Shown: piece after piece, positions 1 to 9,700 of the stretch | Numbering within the stretch: the stretch's first letter is position 1 | Layout of the letters: every line of letters starts with the position of its first letter | Assembly: GCA_024398835.1 (NCBI GenBank) | Contig: JAKSIK010000003.1 | Span: forward strand, 62,001 to 126,000 | DNA from: Fibrobacter sp. | GTDB taxonomy: Bacteria > Fibrobacterota > Fibrobacteria > Fibrobacterales > Fibrobacteraceae | Reading direction: 5' to 3' | Length of the DNA: 64,000 nucleotides | The notes under the pieces: model-generated | What the model saw: the letters and a program-made list of their open reading frames with translations, nothing else | Databases searched by the model: none | What the model was told of the DNA's origin: nothing | Translations under genes and position numbers: made by a program

Positions 1-762
1 TGCCTTGGGAGCGTAGGGCTTGCCCTTCAGGAATTCGAAGGTCTTTTCGTCGGGGTTGCAGTAGCCAACGCGTGCGCCGCCTTCGATAGCCATGTTGCAG
101 ACCGTCATACGGCCTTCCATGCTCATAGCTTCGATAACCGGGCCAGCAAATTCGTAAGCGTAGCCAACGCCGCCGTTCACGCCAAGCTTTGCGATGTAGG
201 CGAGGGCAACGTCCTTAGCGGTGACACCCGGTTTGAGCTTGCCGGTGAAGTTGATGCGGCGGGTCTTGAGCGGGCTCATGGCGAGAGTTTGGGTGGCGAG
301 AACGTCTGCTACCTGGCTAGTACCGATACCAAAGGCGATAGCGCCGAAGGCACCGTGGGTAGCGGTATGGGAGTCACCGCAAGCGACGGTCATACCCGGC
401 TGGGTCACGCCTTCTTCCGGGCCAACAATGTGGATCACGCCCTGTTCGTTAGTCTTCGGGCCAAAGAACTTGATGCCGTTGGATTCGGTGTTCTTTTCGA
501 TATGGGAAAGCATTTCTTCGGAAATGGCGTCCTGGAAGGGGCGGTTGCGTTCCGGGAACGTGGTCGGAATGATGTGGTCGACCGTTGCGAAGGTGCGTTC
601 CGGGAACAGGACCTTCGTGCCTTCTTCACGGAGCGAGGCGAAGGCCTGCGGGCTCGTGACTTCGTGGCAGAGGTGGAGACCGATGAAAAGCTGGCACTGG
701 CCGCTCGGGAGCTTGGCAACAGTGTGGCTTTCGAAAATCTTCTGATATAGTGATTTACCCAT
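1..762 (-). CDS. leuC: 3-isopropylmalate dehydratase large subunit, 5' part (cut by window edge)
   Basis: First 254 codons of LeuC, the aconitase-family subunit that isomerises 2-isopropylmalate to 3-isopropylmalate in leucine synthesis. It reads from ATG at 762 off the left edge with no stop. The family motifs are clear: HEVTSPQAF near residue 33, [18 protein letters not shown], then [20 protein letters not shown] and ATQTL, and [14 protein letters not shown] near the edge. The Fe-S cluster cysteines lie further C-terminal (around residues 350-410 in the family) and are outside the window. leuD is not visible here and may lie to the left. The start has only a weak GAGA ribosome site. About 145 bp upstream are free of genes and hold a TATATTTG box (818-825). 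Confidence 0.97.
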   Translation of the reverse strand, partial: MGKSLYQKIFESHTVAKLPSGQCQLFIGLHLCHEVTSPQAFASLREEGTKVLFPERTFATVDHIIPTTFPERNRPFQDAISEEMLSHIEKNTESNGIKFFGPKTNEQGVIHIVGPEEGVTQPGMTVACGDSHTATHGAFGAIAFGIGTSQVADVLATQTLAMSPLKTRRINFTGKLKPGVTAKDVALAYIAKLGVNGGVGYAYEFAGPVIEAMSMEGRMTVCNMAIEGGARVGYCNPDEKTFEFLKGKPYAPKA

Positions 763-817
763 AATTTTCTCTTTTTTTGAATGGGGCAGGTAAGTTCCTT
801 CGCCCATTTTTCGGGCA

Positions 818-848
818 CAAATATAAAAATAAAAGGCCAGCCCAACGG
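818..848 (-). promoter_or_regulatory. candidate leuC promoter
   Basis: The minus strand carries TATATTTG (818-825), the same octamer found ahead of several other genes here. No good -35 hexamer sits at the expected distance, only GT-rich sequence around 842-848. Transcription would begin near 811, about 50 nt before the leuC ATG. No leucine-rich leader peptide or T-box was recognised. Confidence 0.4.
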
Positions 849-907
849 TTGACCTTCAACATTTTGCGGTGTCTGCGCTGCCTATATGCCTGCGCGATCC
901 GTATATT

Positions 908-1345
908 TTATTTTGTCTCAAACTTATAAGCGTCTCGATAATATGCAATCATATCGTTGATGCTCTCAAATGTTCCATTACGGAGAGAACGCCTTACTTC
1001 AATATCGCTTTTAGCCAGATTACGAAGTTCTTTGTCAACATCCTTGAAGAACAGATCATTGGCTGCCATATCCACCTGCTTCTGGCTATAATCGGAGTGA
1101 TAGCGGCGCTCCAGCATCTGGAACAGTTCCGTCTGGCATGAATTTTCAGGTGGTTCCCTCTTTGCCACAGGCATGTAGCAGTTCTTGATATAGTCCTGCT
1201 TCATTCTAATAATTGTTTGGTCTACAGCTGGTAAATCGTGGTCTTCATCATGGTCTGCCATTTTGGCCTTCGGCGTCTTCACCCCGGAACAACCCACCAT
1301 AAGCGTTGCGGCAATAAACAACGATGCAAACAATCCTAATTTCAT
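908..1345 (-). CDS. small predicted lipoprotein, function unknown
   Basis: 145-residue protein beginning with a lipoprotein signal peptide: a positive start, a hydrophobic stretch, and a lipobox ending LMVGC with the acylated cysteine at residue 19. The mature part is short, charged and probably helical; a His/Asp-rich stretch (residues 32-37) follows the linker, and two further cysteines occur (CYMP and SCQT). No domain was recognised. The ATG at 1345 follows a strong AAGGAG ribosome site. It lies between the M23 peptidase gene upstream (130 bp away) and leuC downstream in the same direction, with room for its own promoter. Confidence 0.8.
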   Translation of the reverse strand: MKLGLFASLFIAATLMVGCSGVKTPKAKMADHDEDHDLPAVDQTIIRMKQDYIKNCYMPVAKREPPENSCQTELFQMLERRYHSDYSQKQVDMAANDLFFKDVDKELRNLAKSDIEVRRSLRNGTFESINDMIAYYRDAYKFETK

Positions 1346-1474
1346 TCCAAAGACTCCTTTTCGTCCACCAGCGATTTAATCCCAACCGCAACTAATAGAT
1401 TCAAATATAAATGATTTTTCACAAAAAAAGTGACAATTTACGAGATTGACTGTGAAAATGTGAGCAAAAACAAT

Positions 1475-3001
1475 CTACTTAATGTGTGGCTTGAAGGTGT
1501 CGTACCACTTCATGGGGTCAATGACTCTGTATTTCACATTTCCGATGTGTTTTGTTCCCTTTTTATCGATGATTCCAGTGACAATATGGGCGTGTGGCCC
1601 AGTCGTATGTCCGGTGACTCCTACGGTAGCAATGGGGTCACCCTGCATTACTTCCTGTCCATCCAAATAGAGAAGCTGGTCGCAGTGCATAAAGAGAATC
1701 ACGTCTTTTTCACGAACAAGACCGATGATGATGCCGCCACGTTCGTCCTTGCTGGTCCAAGCCTTGGCGGAGAAGGGAGCCAAAATGCGTGCCCCTTGTC
1801 GACTGGCTAAATCAATGCCATTGTGCTGCCGATTTTGGGAAGATGCTTTTTCGTGATAATATTCTGTGAGATAGCTAATGCTATCCGAAACAAATGATCC
1901 CCAATATTTCCATGCGTTCCCAAGGGAATCCATAGCATTTTCTTTGATATTCCTGGATTGTGAAAATCGAATGATTGTGCCCGCTGGAGGAATGTTTAGG
2001 TTATTTTCTAGCCAAGAGTTTTCTTCATAACCATTATTAACTAGCATTTCATCTACATATTGACGAATCAGCTTTTCATCAGTGATGATTGCGTTAAAAC
2101 GTCCGATGGCATAACGGGCGATTCGCTGCATGGGCTCCTTTCCGTCAAAGGTGTATTCGAACGAGGGCGCTTGCCGCAGAGCATTGCGTTCAGAAACACG
2201 GTCGCGAACGTTAGAAACGCCAAAGTCAATGTCTGTGGGAACAAGGAAGGGGATGGCGACAGCTATCAGCACAAAAAGCAGAAATAGTCGTCTAAAAATT
2301 TTGAGGAATCCGTCCAAGGGATTTCGTTTGAGAATGTTTGCCTTGATTAGAAGCTTAAGATTTTCCGCGAATTTTTCGGGCTGATCTTCCCAGCATAATT
2401 TCTGGAATTCCTTGCAACTGGAGAAGCTTTGCTTGATGGCCTTGCAACTACGCGGAAACTTCTTTTTGAGCGGCAGCTGTTTTGCCAAATAAACAAGCGG
2501 TATCTTTCGCAATGCCGTGTTATCTTCTAGGAAAGCTCCAGCGCCATCAACATCACTATCGTCACCTTTAACATCTACAATCAAACACTTGGTAATGCTC
2601 GCGATTTTTTCGATGTTCTCCGGTGCCACATCATTTGAAATAATGCCGATGATATAGGGACGATGCTTTTTGATTTCTTCAAGATTGTGGTAGAGTTTGC
2701 GGAAATTTTCGTTTGACTCAACAGGGAGGCTTCTACCGCCAAGTACCAGATTTCCGGCGTCTTCCTGAACTAGGGTCTCTAATTCCTTATTGCGAAGAAT
2801 ATGCTCGAATAGATTGCTGACGGGAATTGTTGTTCCGCGGCTTTCCAACTGGCCTGAAAAATCTAAAACAACAAAAGGAGCGCCAGCGTTCAGCGCCAGC
2901 GCTACCTTTTCCAAAGCCTCAAGATAGATTTCTTTACCAAAAGCAGTATAGAGAATCAGTCCGCCTTGCCTAGACAGGTATTCCAGAACCTGCTTCTGCA
3001 T
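1475..3001 (-). CDS. membrane-anchored M23 metallopeptidase with cytoplasmic P-loop-like domain
   Basis: 508 residues in three parts. Residues 1-225 look cytoplasmic and follow the layout of MinD/BY-kinase ATPases (strand, helix, LDFSGQ strand, LVLGGR, helix, YIIGIIS, CLIVDVKG), but the Walker A position is TAFGKE, so nucleotide binding is doubtful. Residues 239-255 form one transmembrane helix. Residues 256-508 would be periplasmic and end in a LytM/M23 peptidase domain: HNGID (H393, D397), H439 in FMHC, and GPHAH (H470, H472), the usual zinc and catalytic residues. Family knowledge says such enzymes cut peptidoglycan cross-bridges. It starts 6 bp after the stop of the receiver-like gene, so the two are one operon. 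The N-terminal fold is an inference from the pattern only. Confidence 0.85.
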   Translation of the reverse strand: MQKQVLEYLSRQGGLILYTAFGKEIYLEALEKVALALNAGAPFVVLDFSGQLESRGTTIPVSNLFEHILRNKELETLVQEDAGNLVLGGRSLPVESNENFRKLYHNLEEIKKHRPYIIGIISNDVAPENIEKIASITKCLIVDVKGDDSDVDGAGAFLEDNTALRKIPLVYLAKQLPLKKKFPRSCKAIKQSFSSCKEFQKLCWEDQPEKFAENLKLLIKANILKRNPLDGFLKIFRRLFLLFVLIAVAIPFLVPTDIDFGVSNVRDRVSERNALRQAPSFEYTFDGKEPMQRIARYAIGRFNAIITDEKLIRQYVDEMLVNNGYEENSWLENNLNIPPAGTIIRFSQSRNIKENAMDSLGNAWKYWGSFVSDSISYLTEYYHEKASSQNRQHNGIDLASRQGARILAPFSAKAWTSKDERGGIIIGLVREKDVILFMHCDQLLYLDGQEVMQGDPIATVGVTGHTTGPHAHIVTGIIDKKGTKHIGNVKYRVIDPMKWYDTFKPHIK

Positions 3002-3007
3002 CGCTTA

Positions 3008-3415
3008 TTAAGCCTTGGCAGAGCCTCGGGGATAGGTAAAGCCTGCAGGAGGAGCAGAGATGAATTTGTCCAGCTGCAAGAAGATTTCTTCCGGAGTAGC
3101 AGAGGGGTTGAAGAACACTTCCTGATTGCGATTCTGGCTGCGGCCCTTCAAGAATTCACCGCGGCGCTGGCGACCCACAACAGCCATGGGGACTGTTTCC
3201 AACTGGGGGAGGAGGCCGAAATAGCGGAACACGCTGAAGTTCTTCTGCCAGGTGGAACGTTCCACGAGGATTGCGAAAGCACCATCAACGCCCTTGTTCT
3301 GCAACAGTTCGTCAGACGTCATCTTCACCAATTCGTGATTGGAAGGGAAGTTGTTGACGAAATTGGCATAATCGCCCTTCAAGTAGCAGGCATCGCACAG
3401 AAATACAAATTTCAT
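3008..3415 (-). CDS. degenerate receiver-like protein, operon partner of M23 peptidase
   Basis: 135 residues from ATG 3415 (MKFVFLCDAC), chosen because a GGAA ribosome site precedes it; upstream ATG 3481 and TTG 3493 have none. The pattern resembles a response-regulator receiver domain: first strand FVFLCD, central FAILVE where the phospho-Asp strand would end, VPMAVVG as the fourth strand, and a late FFNPSATPEEIFLQLDKFI that matches the usual Lys-Pro-Phe strand and final helix. The phosphoacceptor Asp appears to be Glu and the Lys appears to be Asn, so it would not be a normal phospho-switch. This is an inference; a plain unknown protein is the alternative. Its stop is 6 bp before the M23 gene. 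Confidence 0.75.
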   Translation of the reverse strand: MKFVFLCDACYLKGDYANFVNNFPSNHELVKMTSDELLQNKGVDGAFAILVERSTWQKNFSVFRYFGLLPQLETVPMAVVGRQRRGEFLKGRSQNRNQEVFFNPSATPEEIFLQLDKFISAPPAGFTYPRGSAKA

Positions 3416-3570
3416 ATCTATTCCAGGTTGAATTGTTTTATTAGCTGGGCGAAAGATAACATTTTTAAGGAAAACCGTCATTGAATAGGCCAATGGATGG
3501 GTTGGATTGTTAATCAGAATCGGGTAAGTGTATTTTTACCAAATTTTCCCGCATTGGGAGGGGATGCTTC

Positions 3571-3595
3571 TAACTCATTGAGTATCAATGAGTTA
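3571..3595. promoter_or_regulatory. perfect 25-bp palindrome, candidate operator
   Basis: TAACTCATTGA at 3571-3581 and its exact complement TCAATGAGTTA at 3585-3595 flank a 3-bp GTA centre. There is no T-run on either side, so it is not a standard terminator. Its place between two divergent transcription units, about 90 bp upstream of the TATATTTG box of the giant gene, fits a binding site for a dimeric regulator. Confidence 0.55.
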
Positions 3596-3684
3596 CACGA
3601 TATTTTGGGTTGCAAGACTTTACAAAGTTGCGATTTTAAGTCAAAAACGCGGTTTTTGAGCATTTTTCTTCAATTTGAAAACTT

Positions 3685-3692
3685 TATATTTG
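3685..3692 (+). promoter_or_regulatory. candidate -10 element of the giant repeat gene
   Basis: TATATTTG lies 84 bp before the ATG at 3776, giving a leader of roughly 75 nt. No convincing -35 hexamer was found at 16-18 bp. Confidence 0.4.
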
Positions 3693-3775
3693 GTGACGTA
3701 TATCACAAAGAAAAACGGCTTTTTCTCACAAAAGAGAGGAAAGCTGAGTCTGGTATTTATGGGAGAACATAAATA

Positions 3776-6700
3776 ATGAAACGTAAGAACTGGTCTGTTA
3801 CAGCGTTGCTTGCTACCGCAGGCATTTTGGCTTCTGTGGTTATTGCACAGGAAGCAGATGCTCCAGAAGCTGCCGCTGCTGTTGAAAATAACGCTCCATC
3901 CGTTAATGGTATTCCTGGGGAATCCATTCAGGAGGGTGGCAAATTTGCCCCCATCAAGTTGGACCAATATGTGTCCGACGATATGGATAAACCGGCTCAA
4001 CTGAAGTGGGCGGTTTCTGGCAACAAGAGTCTGAAGGTAACGATTTCTGGTGACCGCACCGCAAAGATCGAGGTCCCGGACCAATATTGGAATGGCTCTG
4101 AAGACATTACTTTTGCCGCAACAGATACCAAGGGCGCTGTCGGTTCTGAAACAGTGACCTTTGAAGTTGAATCTGTGAACAATCCTCCGGTAGTCTCTCA
4201 AATTCCTGACCAGACCATTGACGAAGGCAAGCAGTTTACAAAAATCAAACTGGATGATTTTGTTACGGACCCTGACCACCCGAAAGATCAGATTCTTTGG
4301 GAAACTGACGTCCAACCGGCAGGCAAGGATCAAGCCGAAGGCGACCTCTCTGTGGAAATTGATCCCAAGAGCCGCATCGCTACGGTTGTCATTCCTGACA
4401 CCAACTGGTATGGTGCAGCAAAAATCACATTCATTGCTACCGATGGTGAATATGCTAGCGACAAGAAGACCGCCACATTCACGGTGAAACCTATCAATGA
4501 CGCTCCCATCATGCAGAAGGTTCCCGACCAGACCATCGAAGAAAAGAATGAATTTGACCAGATTAGCCTCGCAGATTTGGTAAGCGATGTTGACGACGAT
4601 ATCGCTAAGATGAAGTGGAGTGCTACTGGCAATAAGGACTTGAAGGTGACTATCGACAAGTCTGGTAATGCCACGATTGCTACTCCGAATGAACTTTGGA
4701 ATGGTGCAGAAACAATCACCTTCACCGTGACTGATGCTGCAGGCGCTTCTGCAAGCTCCAAGGCAACCTTCACCGTGAAGTCTGTGAACGATGTTCCTGA
4801 ATTTGTGAAGTCTGTTCCGGAACAGACCATCGATGAAAAACAGGAATTCAAACCCATCCAACTGGACCAGCTGGTTAAGGATCCTGACCATTCTTACGAA
4901 CAACTTAAGTGGAACATCTCCGGCAACAAGGATTTGAAGGTTACGGTGAATGGCAAGAATGCTACCATCGCCATCCCCAACAAATTCTGGAATGGTGCTG
5001 AGACCATCAAGTTCCAGGCTTGCGACCCGGAAGGTGCTTGTGCTGAATCTGAAGCAAGCTTTACGGTGAACTCCATCAACGATAAGCCTGAATTTGTTAA
5101 GAAGATTGAAGACCAGTCCATTGAAGAAAAGAAGCAGTTTACAAAGATTAAGTTGGACGAATATGTGAAGGATGCTGACCACAAGAGTGCAGAACTCTCT
5201 TGGGAAGCAAGTGTCAAGCATCAGGGCAAGGAACCTGAATCTGGTACGCTTCAGGTCAATATCGATGAAAAACATGTGGCTTCTGTCGAAATTCCTGACC
5301 AGTACTGGAACGGCTCCGCAGTTGTTACCTTCACATGCACGGACCCTGAAGGCGCAGCCATCAAGCAGGATGTCAAATTCGATGTAAAGTCCATCAATGA
5401 TATTCCTGTATTCAAGAAGATTCCGGACCAGTCCGTTGAAGAAAAGACAGAACTTTCCTCCATTGTTCTGGACGAATTCGTTTCCGATGCTGACCATCCT
5501 CTGGAAAAACTCAAATTTGAAGTTGCTGGCAACAAGGATATCAAGGTTGATATCAATGCCAAGACTCGCGAAGTCTCCTTCAAGACTCCAAACGAACTCT
5601 GGAATGGTTCTGAAACTCTGACCTTTACCGTCACAGACCCTGAAGGTGGCAAGGCTTCCTCTACCATGAAGATTTCCGTGAAGTCCATCAACGATCCTCC
5701 TGTCATGAAGGACATTCCGGAACAGACCATCAAGGAAAAAGAAAAGTTCAAGACTGTTGAACTGGACAAGTTCGTGGAAGATTTGGATCACGCCAAGGAC
5801 AAGCTGAAGTGGACCATTACCGGCAACCGCGAATTGAAGGTTACCGTTGATGGAAACCGCGTCATGACAGTCGCTGCTCCCAATCCGAACTGGAATGGCT
5901 CTGAAACTTTGAACATCAAGGTGACGGACCCGGAAGGCGCAACAGACGAACGCGCTGTGGCATTCACAATCGAATCCGTCAATGATGCACCTGAATTTGT
6001 AAAGCAGGTTGCTGCCCAGACTATCAAGGAGAAGGAACAGTTCCAGCCCATCAAGCTTGGCGAAATGGTGAAGGACGCAGACCACAAGCTCAATGAACTT
6101 ACTTTCGCTTTCGATGTGAAGCCCGCTGCGGGCTCCAAGAAGAAGGAAGCGGGCCTCACTGTGGAAGTGGATGCCCAGATGGTTGCAAAGATTGTCATTC
6201 CAGACAAGATGTGGAATGGCTCTGACGAAATCACATTTACAGTGACTGACCCTGAGGGCGCAAAGGCAACCTCTAAGGCAGTGTTTACTGTGACTTCTGT
6301 GAACGACGTTCCGACGCTCAAGAAGATTCCTGACCAGATGATTGATGAAAAGGGCCAATTCACCGCCATCAATCTCGCTGAACTTGCCGCTGATGCTGAC
6401 CATTCCTTTGATCAACTGAAGTGGACCGTTGCTGGCAATAAGGCTTTGAAGGTGAATATTGACAAGGCTGGCGTTGCCACCATTACGACTCCGAACCCGC
6501 TGTGGAACGGCTCTGAAAAGATGACGTTCACTGTAACAGACCCGGAAGGCGCTTCTGCTAAATCCGAGGCCGTGTTTACCGTGAAGTCCATCAACGATCC
6601 TCCGGTGATGAAGGATATCGCTAGCCAGACCATCAAGGAAAAGCAGGAATTCAAGCCTATCGAACTGGATAAGTTTGTGGATGATCAGGACCACGACAAG

Positions 6701-9700
6701 AGCAATCTGAAGTGGACATTCTCTGGCAACAAGGATTTGAAGGTGGCCATTGATGGTAAGCGCATTGCAACCATCACTGCTCCCAGCAAGTTCTGGAATG
6801 GTTCTGAAACCATCAAGTTTGTGGTGACAGACCCTGAAGGCGCAACAGACAACCGCTCTGTGACCTTCACTGCTGAATCTGTTAACGATGCTCCTTCATT
6901 TACAAAACCCATTAAGGATCAGTCTGTTCAGGAAAAGCGCGAATTCGCTATCATCAGCCTTGCTGATATCGTTAGCGATCCGGACCACAAGCCGGAACAG
7001 CTGACCTGGTCCTTCGATGTGAAGCCGGGCAAGGGCTCTCCCAAGGGTTACGCTCCCAAGCTCACTGTTTCTGTGGACGACAAGCGCATGGCCAAGGTTG
7101 TCATTCCGGACAAGTTCTGGCATGGTGAAGAAACAATTACCTTCAATGTGGAAGACCCTGAAGGTGGTAAGGCTTCGTGCACCGCTACATTCACTGTCAC
7201 ATCTGTGAACGACGCTCCTGTCCTTGGCAAGATCAACGATCAGACCATTGATGAAAAGGCCGAATTTGCTGCCTTCAATATGGCTGAATTGGTTAAGGAT
7301 CCAGATCATCCGTTCGAAAAATTGAAGATTGAAGTTTCCGGCAACAAGGATTTGAAAGTGAACGTGGCCAAGAGTGGGGAAGTGTCCATCAAGACTCCGA
7401 ATCCGCTCTGGAATGGTTCTGAAAAGATTACCTTCACAGTCACAGACCCCGAAGGCGCTTCCGCTAAGGCTACCGCAACTTATACGGTAAAGTCCATCAA
7501 CGACGTGCCGGTTCTCAAGGAAATTGCAAGCCAGACTATCAAAGAAAAGCAGGAATTCAAGGCTATCGAATTGGATAACTTCGTAGAGGATTTGGACCAC
7601 CCGAAGAACAAGCTCAAATGGAAGATTGAAGGTGCCAAGGAATTGAAGGTTGCCATGGACGGCAGCCACAAAGTAACCGTCACTCAGCCAAACCAGTACT
7701 GGCATGGTTCTGAAACCGTAAAGTTCACCGTCACTGACCCGGAAGGTGCTTCCGCCTCTACTTCTGTAACATTCACTGTGGAATCCGTCAATGATGCTCC
7801 TACCTTCGTGAAAGAACTGAAGGGTCAGTCCATTGATGAAAAGAAACAGTTTGCTACTATCAAGTTGGATGACCTTGTAAAGGATCCAGACCACAAGAAT
7901 AGCGAACTCACCTGGACCTTCGATGTGAGTGCCGTTTCCAAGAGTGCTCCTGCCAAGAAGGGCAAGAAGGGTGGTGAAGAAAAGGCTTCTGCTGGCGAAG
8001 GTCTCACTGTAAAGGTGGACAACAACCATGTGGCAACCATTGCTATCCCGAACAAGTATTGGAATGGTGCCGCAAACATCACCTTTACGGTTACTGACCC
8101 CGAAGGCGCAAAGGCCTCCAAGACAGCTCTCTTTGAAGTGAAGTCCATCAATGATGCTCCGGTGATTTCTGACAAGGCTCCTAAGGGCGAAACCATCCGC
8201 GAAGGTGGCAAGTTCAAGACCATCGAACTCAACTCTCTTGCTTCTGATGCTGACCACAAGACAACAGATCTCAAGTGGTCTACTTCTGGCAACAAGCAAT
8301 TGAAGGTGGAGCTCCGCAAGGATAACACTGCTGCTGTTTCTGTGCCAGATGCTCAGTGGTTTGGTCGTGAAACCATCGTGTTCACGGTAACAGACCCCGA
8401 GGGTGCAAGCGCCAACCACAAGATGGAATTTGAGGTCACTCGCGTCAACGACGCCCCGGTGCTCGTCAAGAAGATTGCCGACCAGAAGATTAAGGAGAAG
8501 GAATCCTTCGCCATGATCAAGCTGGACGAATACGTGAAGGATCCGGACAATAAGCCGAGCGAACTCACATGGAAGATTACTGGCAATCAGAAGTTGAAGG
8601 CTGAAATCTCTTCTAGCCGTATTCTCACTGTCTCTGCTCCGGATAAGTACTTCTGGTGTGCTCCCGAGACCATGGTTCTTTCTGTGAAGGACCCAGATGG
8701 TTTGGAAGCTTCTCAGACCATTACCTTTGAAATTACCTCTGTCAATGATGCTCCCGAAGTGAAGGATATTCCTGCTCAAAAGATTAAGGAAAAGTCTGAA
8801 TTCAAGGAAATAGATTTGACCAAATACTTCCACGATCCGGACCACAAGTTCGAACAGCTGAGCCTCACCGCCGTTGTCGAAAAGGTGGGCGGTTCCGAAA
8901 AGAAGGCTCCTGCAAAGAAGCCTGCTAAGGGCAAGAAGGATAAGAAGGGTAAGAAGGGCAAGAATGATAAGGCCGAGGCTGAACCTGAAGCCGCCGCTCC
9001 TGCACCTTCTCCAGATGATTTGCAGGTTGAAATTGATGCCAAGGGCATTGCCCGCGTTAAGATTCCGAACAAATACTGGAATGGCCAGCGCAATATCACT
9101 TTCACTGCAAAGGATCCTGAAGGTGCTAGTGCCTCTACAAAGGTGAACTTCACCGTGGAATCCGTCAATGACGCTCCGGTGATGAAGCCGATTCCGACCC
9201 AATCCATTAAGGAGAAGGAATCCTTCAAGCCTATCGATTTGGCCCAGTTTGTTTCTGACCCGGATCACCCGATTTCTGCCTTGAAGTTTGATATTGGTAA
9301 TACCCGCTTCCTCAAGGCTTCAGTGAATGCCAAGCACCAGTTGGTGGTAACCACTCCGGATAAGTTCTGGAACGGCAACGAAAAGATTACTCTCAATGTA
9401 GTTGACCCTGAAGGCGCAAAGGCTTCTCAGCAGATTGCTTTCGAAGTTGCACCTGTGAACGATGCACCGAAGATTGGCAAGATTGCGGGCCAGAAGATTA
9501 AGGAACGCGAAAAGTTCGCTCCTGTGGATCTTTCCAAGTCTGCTGAAGACCCGGACAACAAGCCCGCTGAACTCAAGTGGTCTGTCTCTGGCAACAAGGA
9601 TTTGAAGGTGGATGTGAAGGGTGCTCGCGCCCAAATCCTCACTCCGAACCCCAGCTGGAACGGCAAGGAAACACTCACCTTCACGGTGACGGATCCTCTT

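Larger units (their letters stand above)
3416..3775. other. 360-bp divergent intergenic region
   Basis: This gap separates the minus-strand receiver/M23 operon from the plus-strand giant repeat gene. It holds a perfect palindrome (3571-3595) and a TATATTTG box (3685-3692). Short open frames here lack ribosome sites and were not accepted as genes. Confidence 0.7.

Noticed and set aside
3497..3772. 91-codon plus-strand frame before the giant gene
   Set aside because: It spans the palindrome and promoter region, has no ribosome site and no domain.
3641..6694. Long minus-strand open frame (1017 codons) antisense to the repeat gene
   Set aside because: It is a product of the biased, repeated codons on the plus strand; no ribosome site, no protein-like domain. 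The same holds for 6896-9268 (790 codons).
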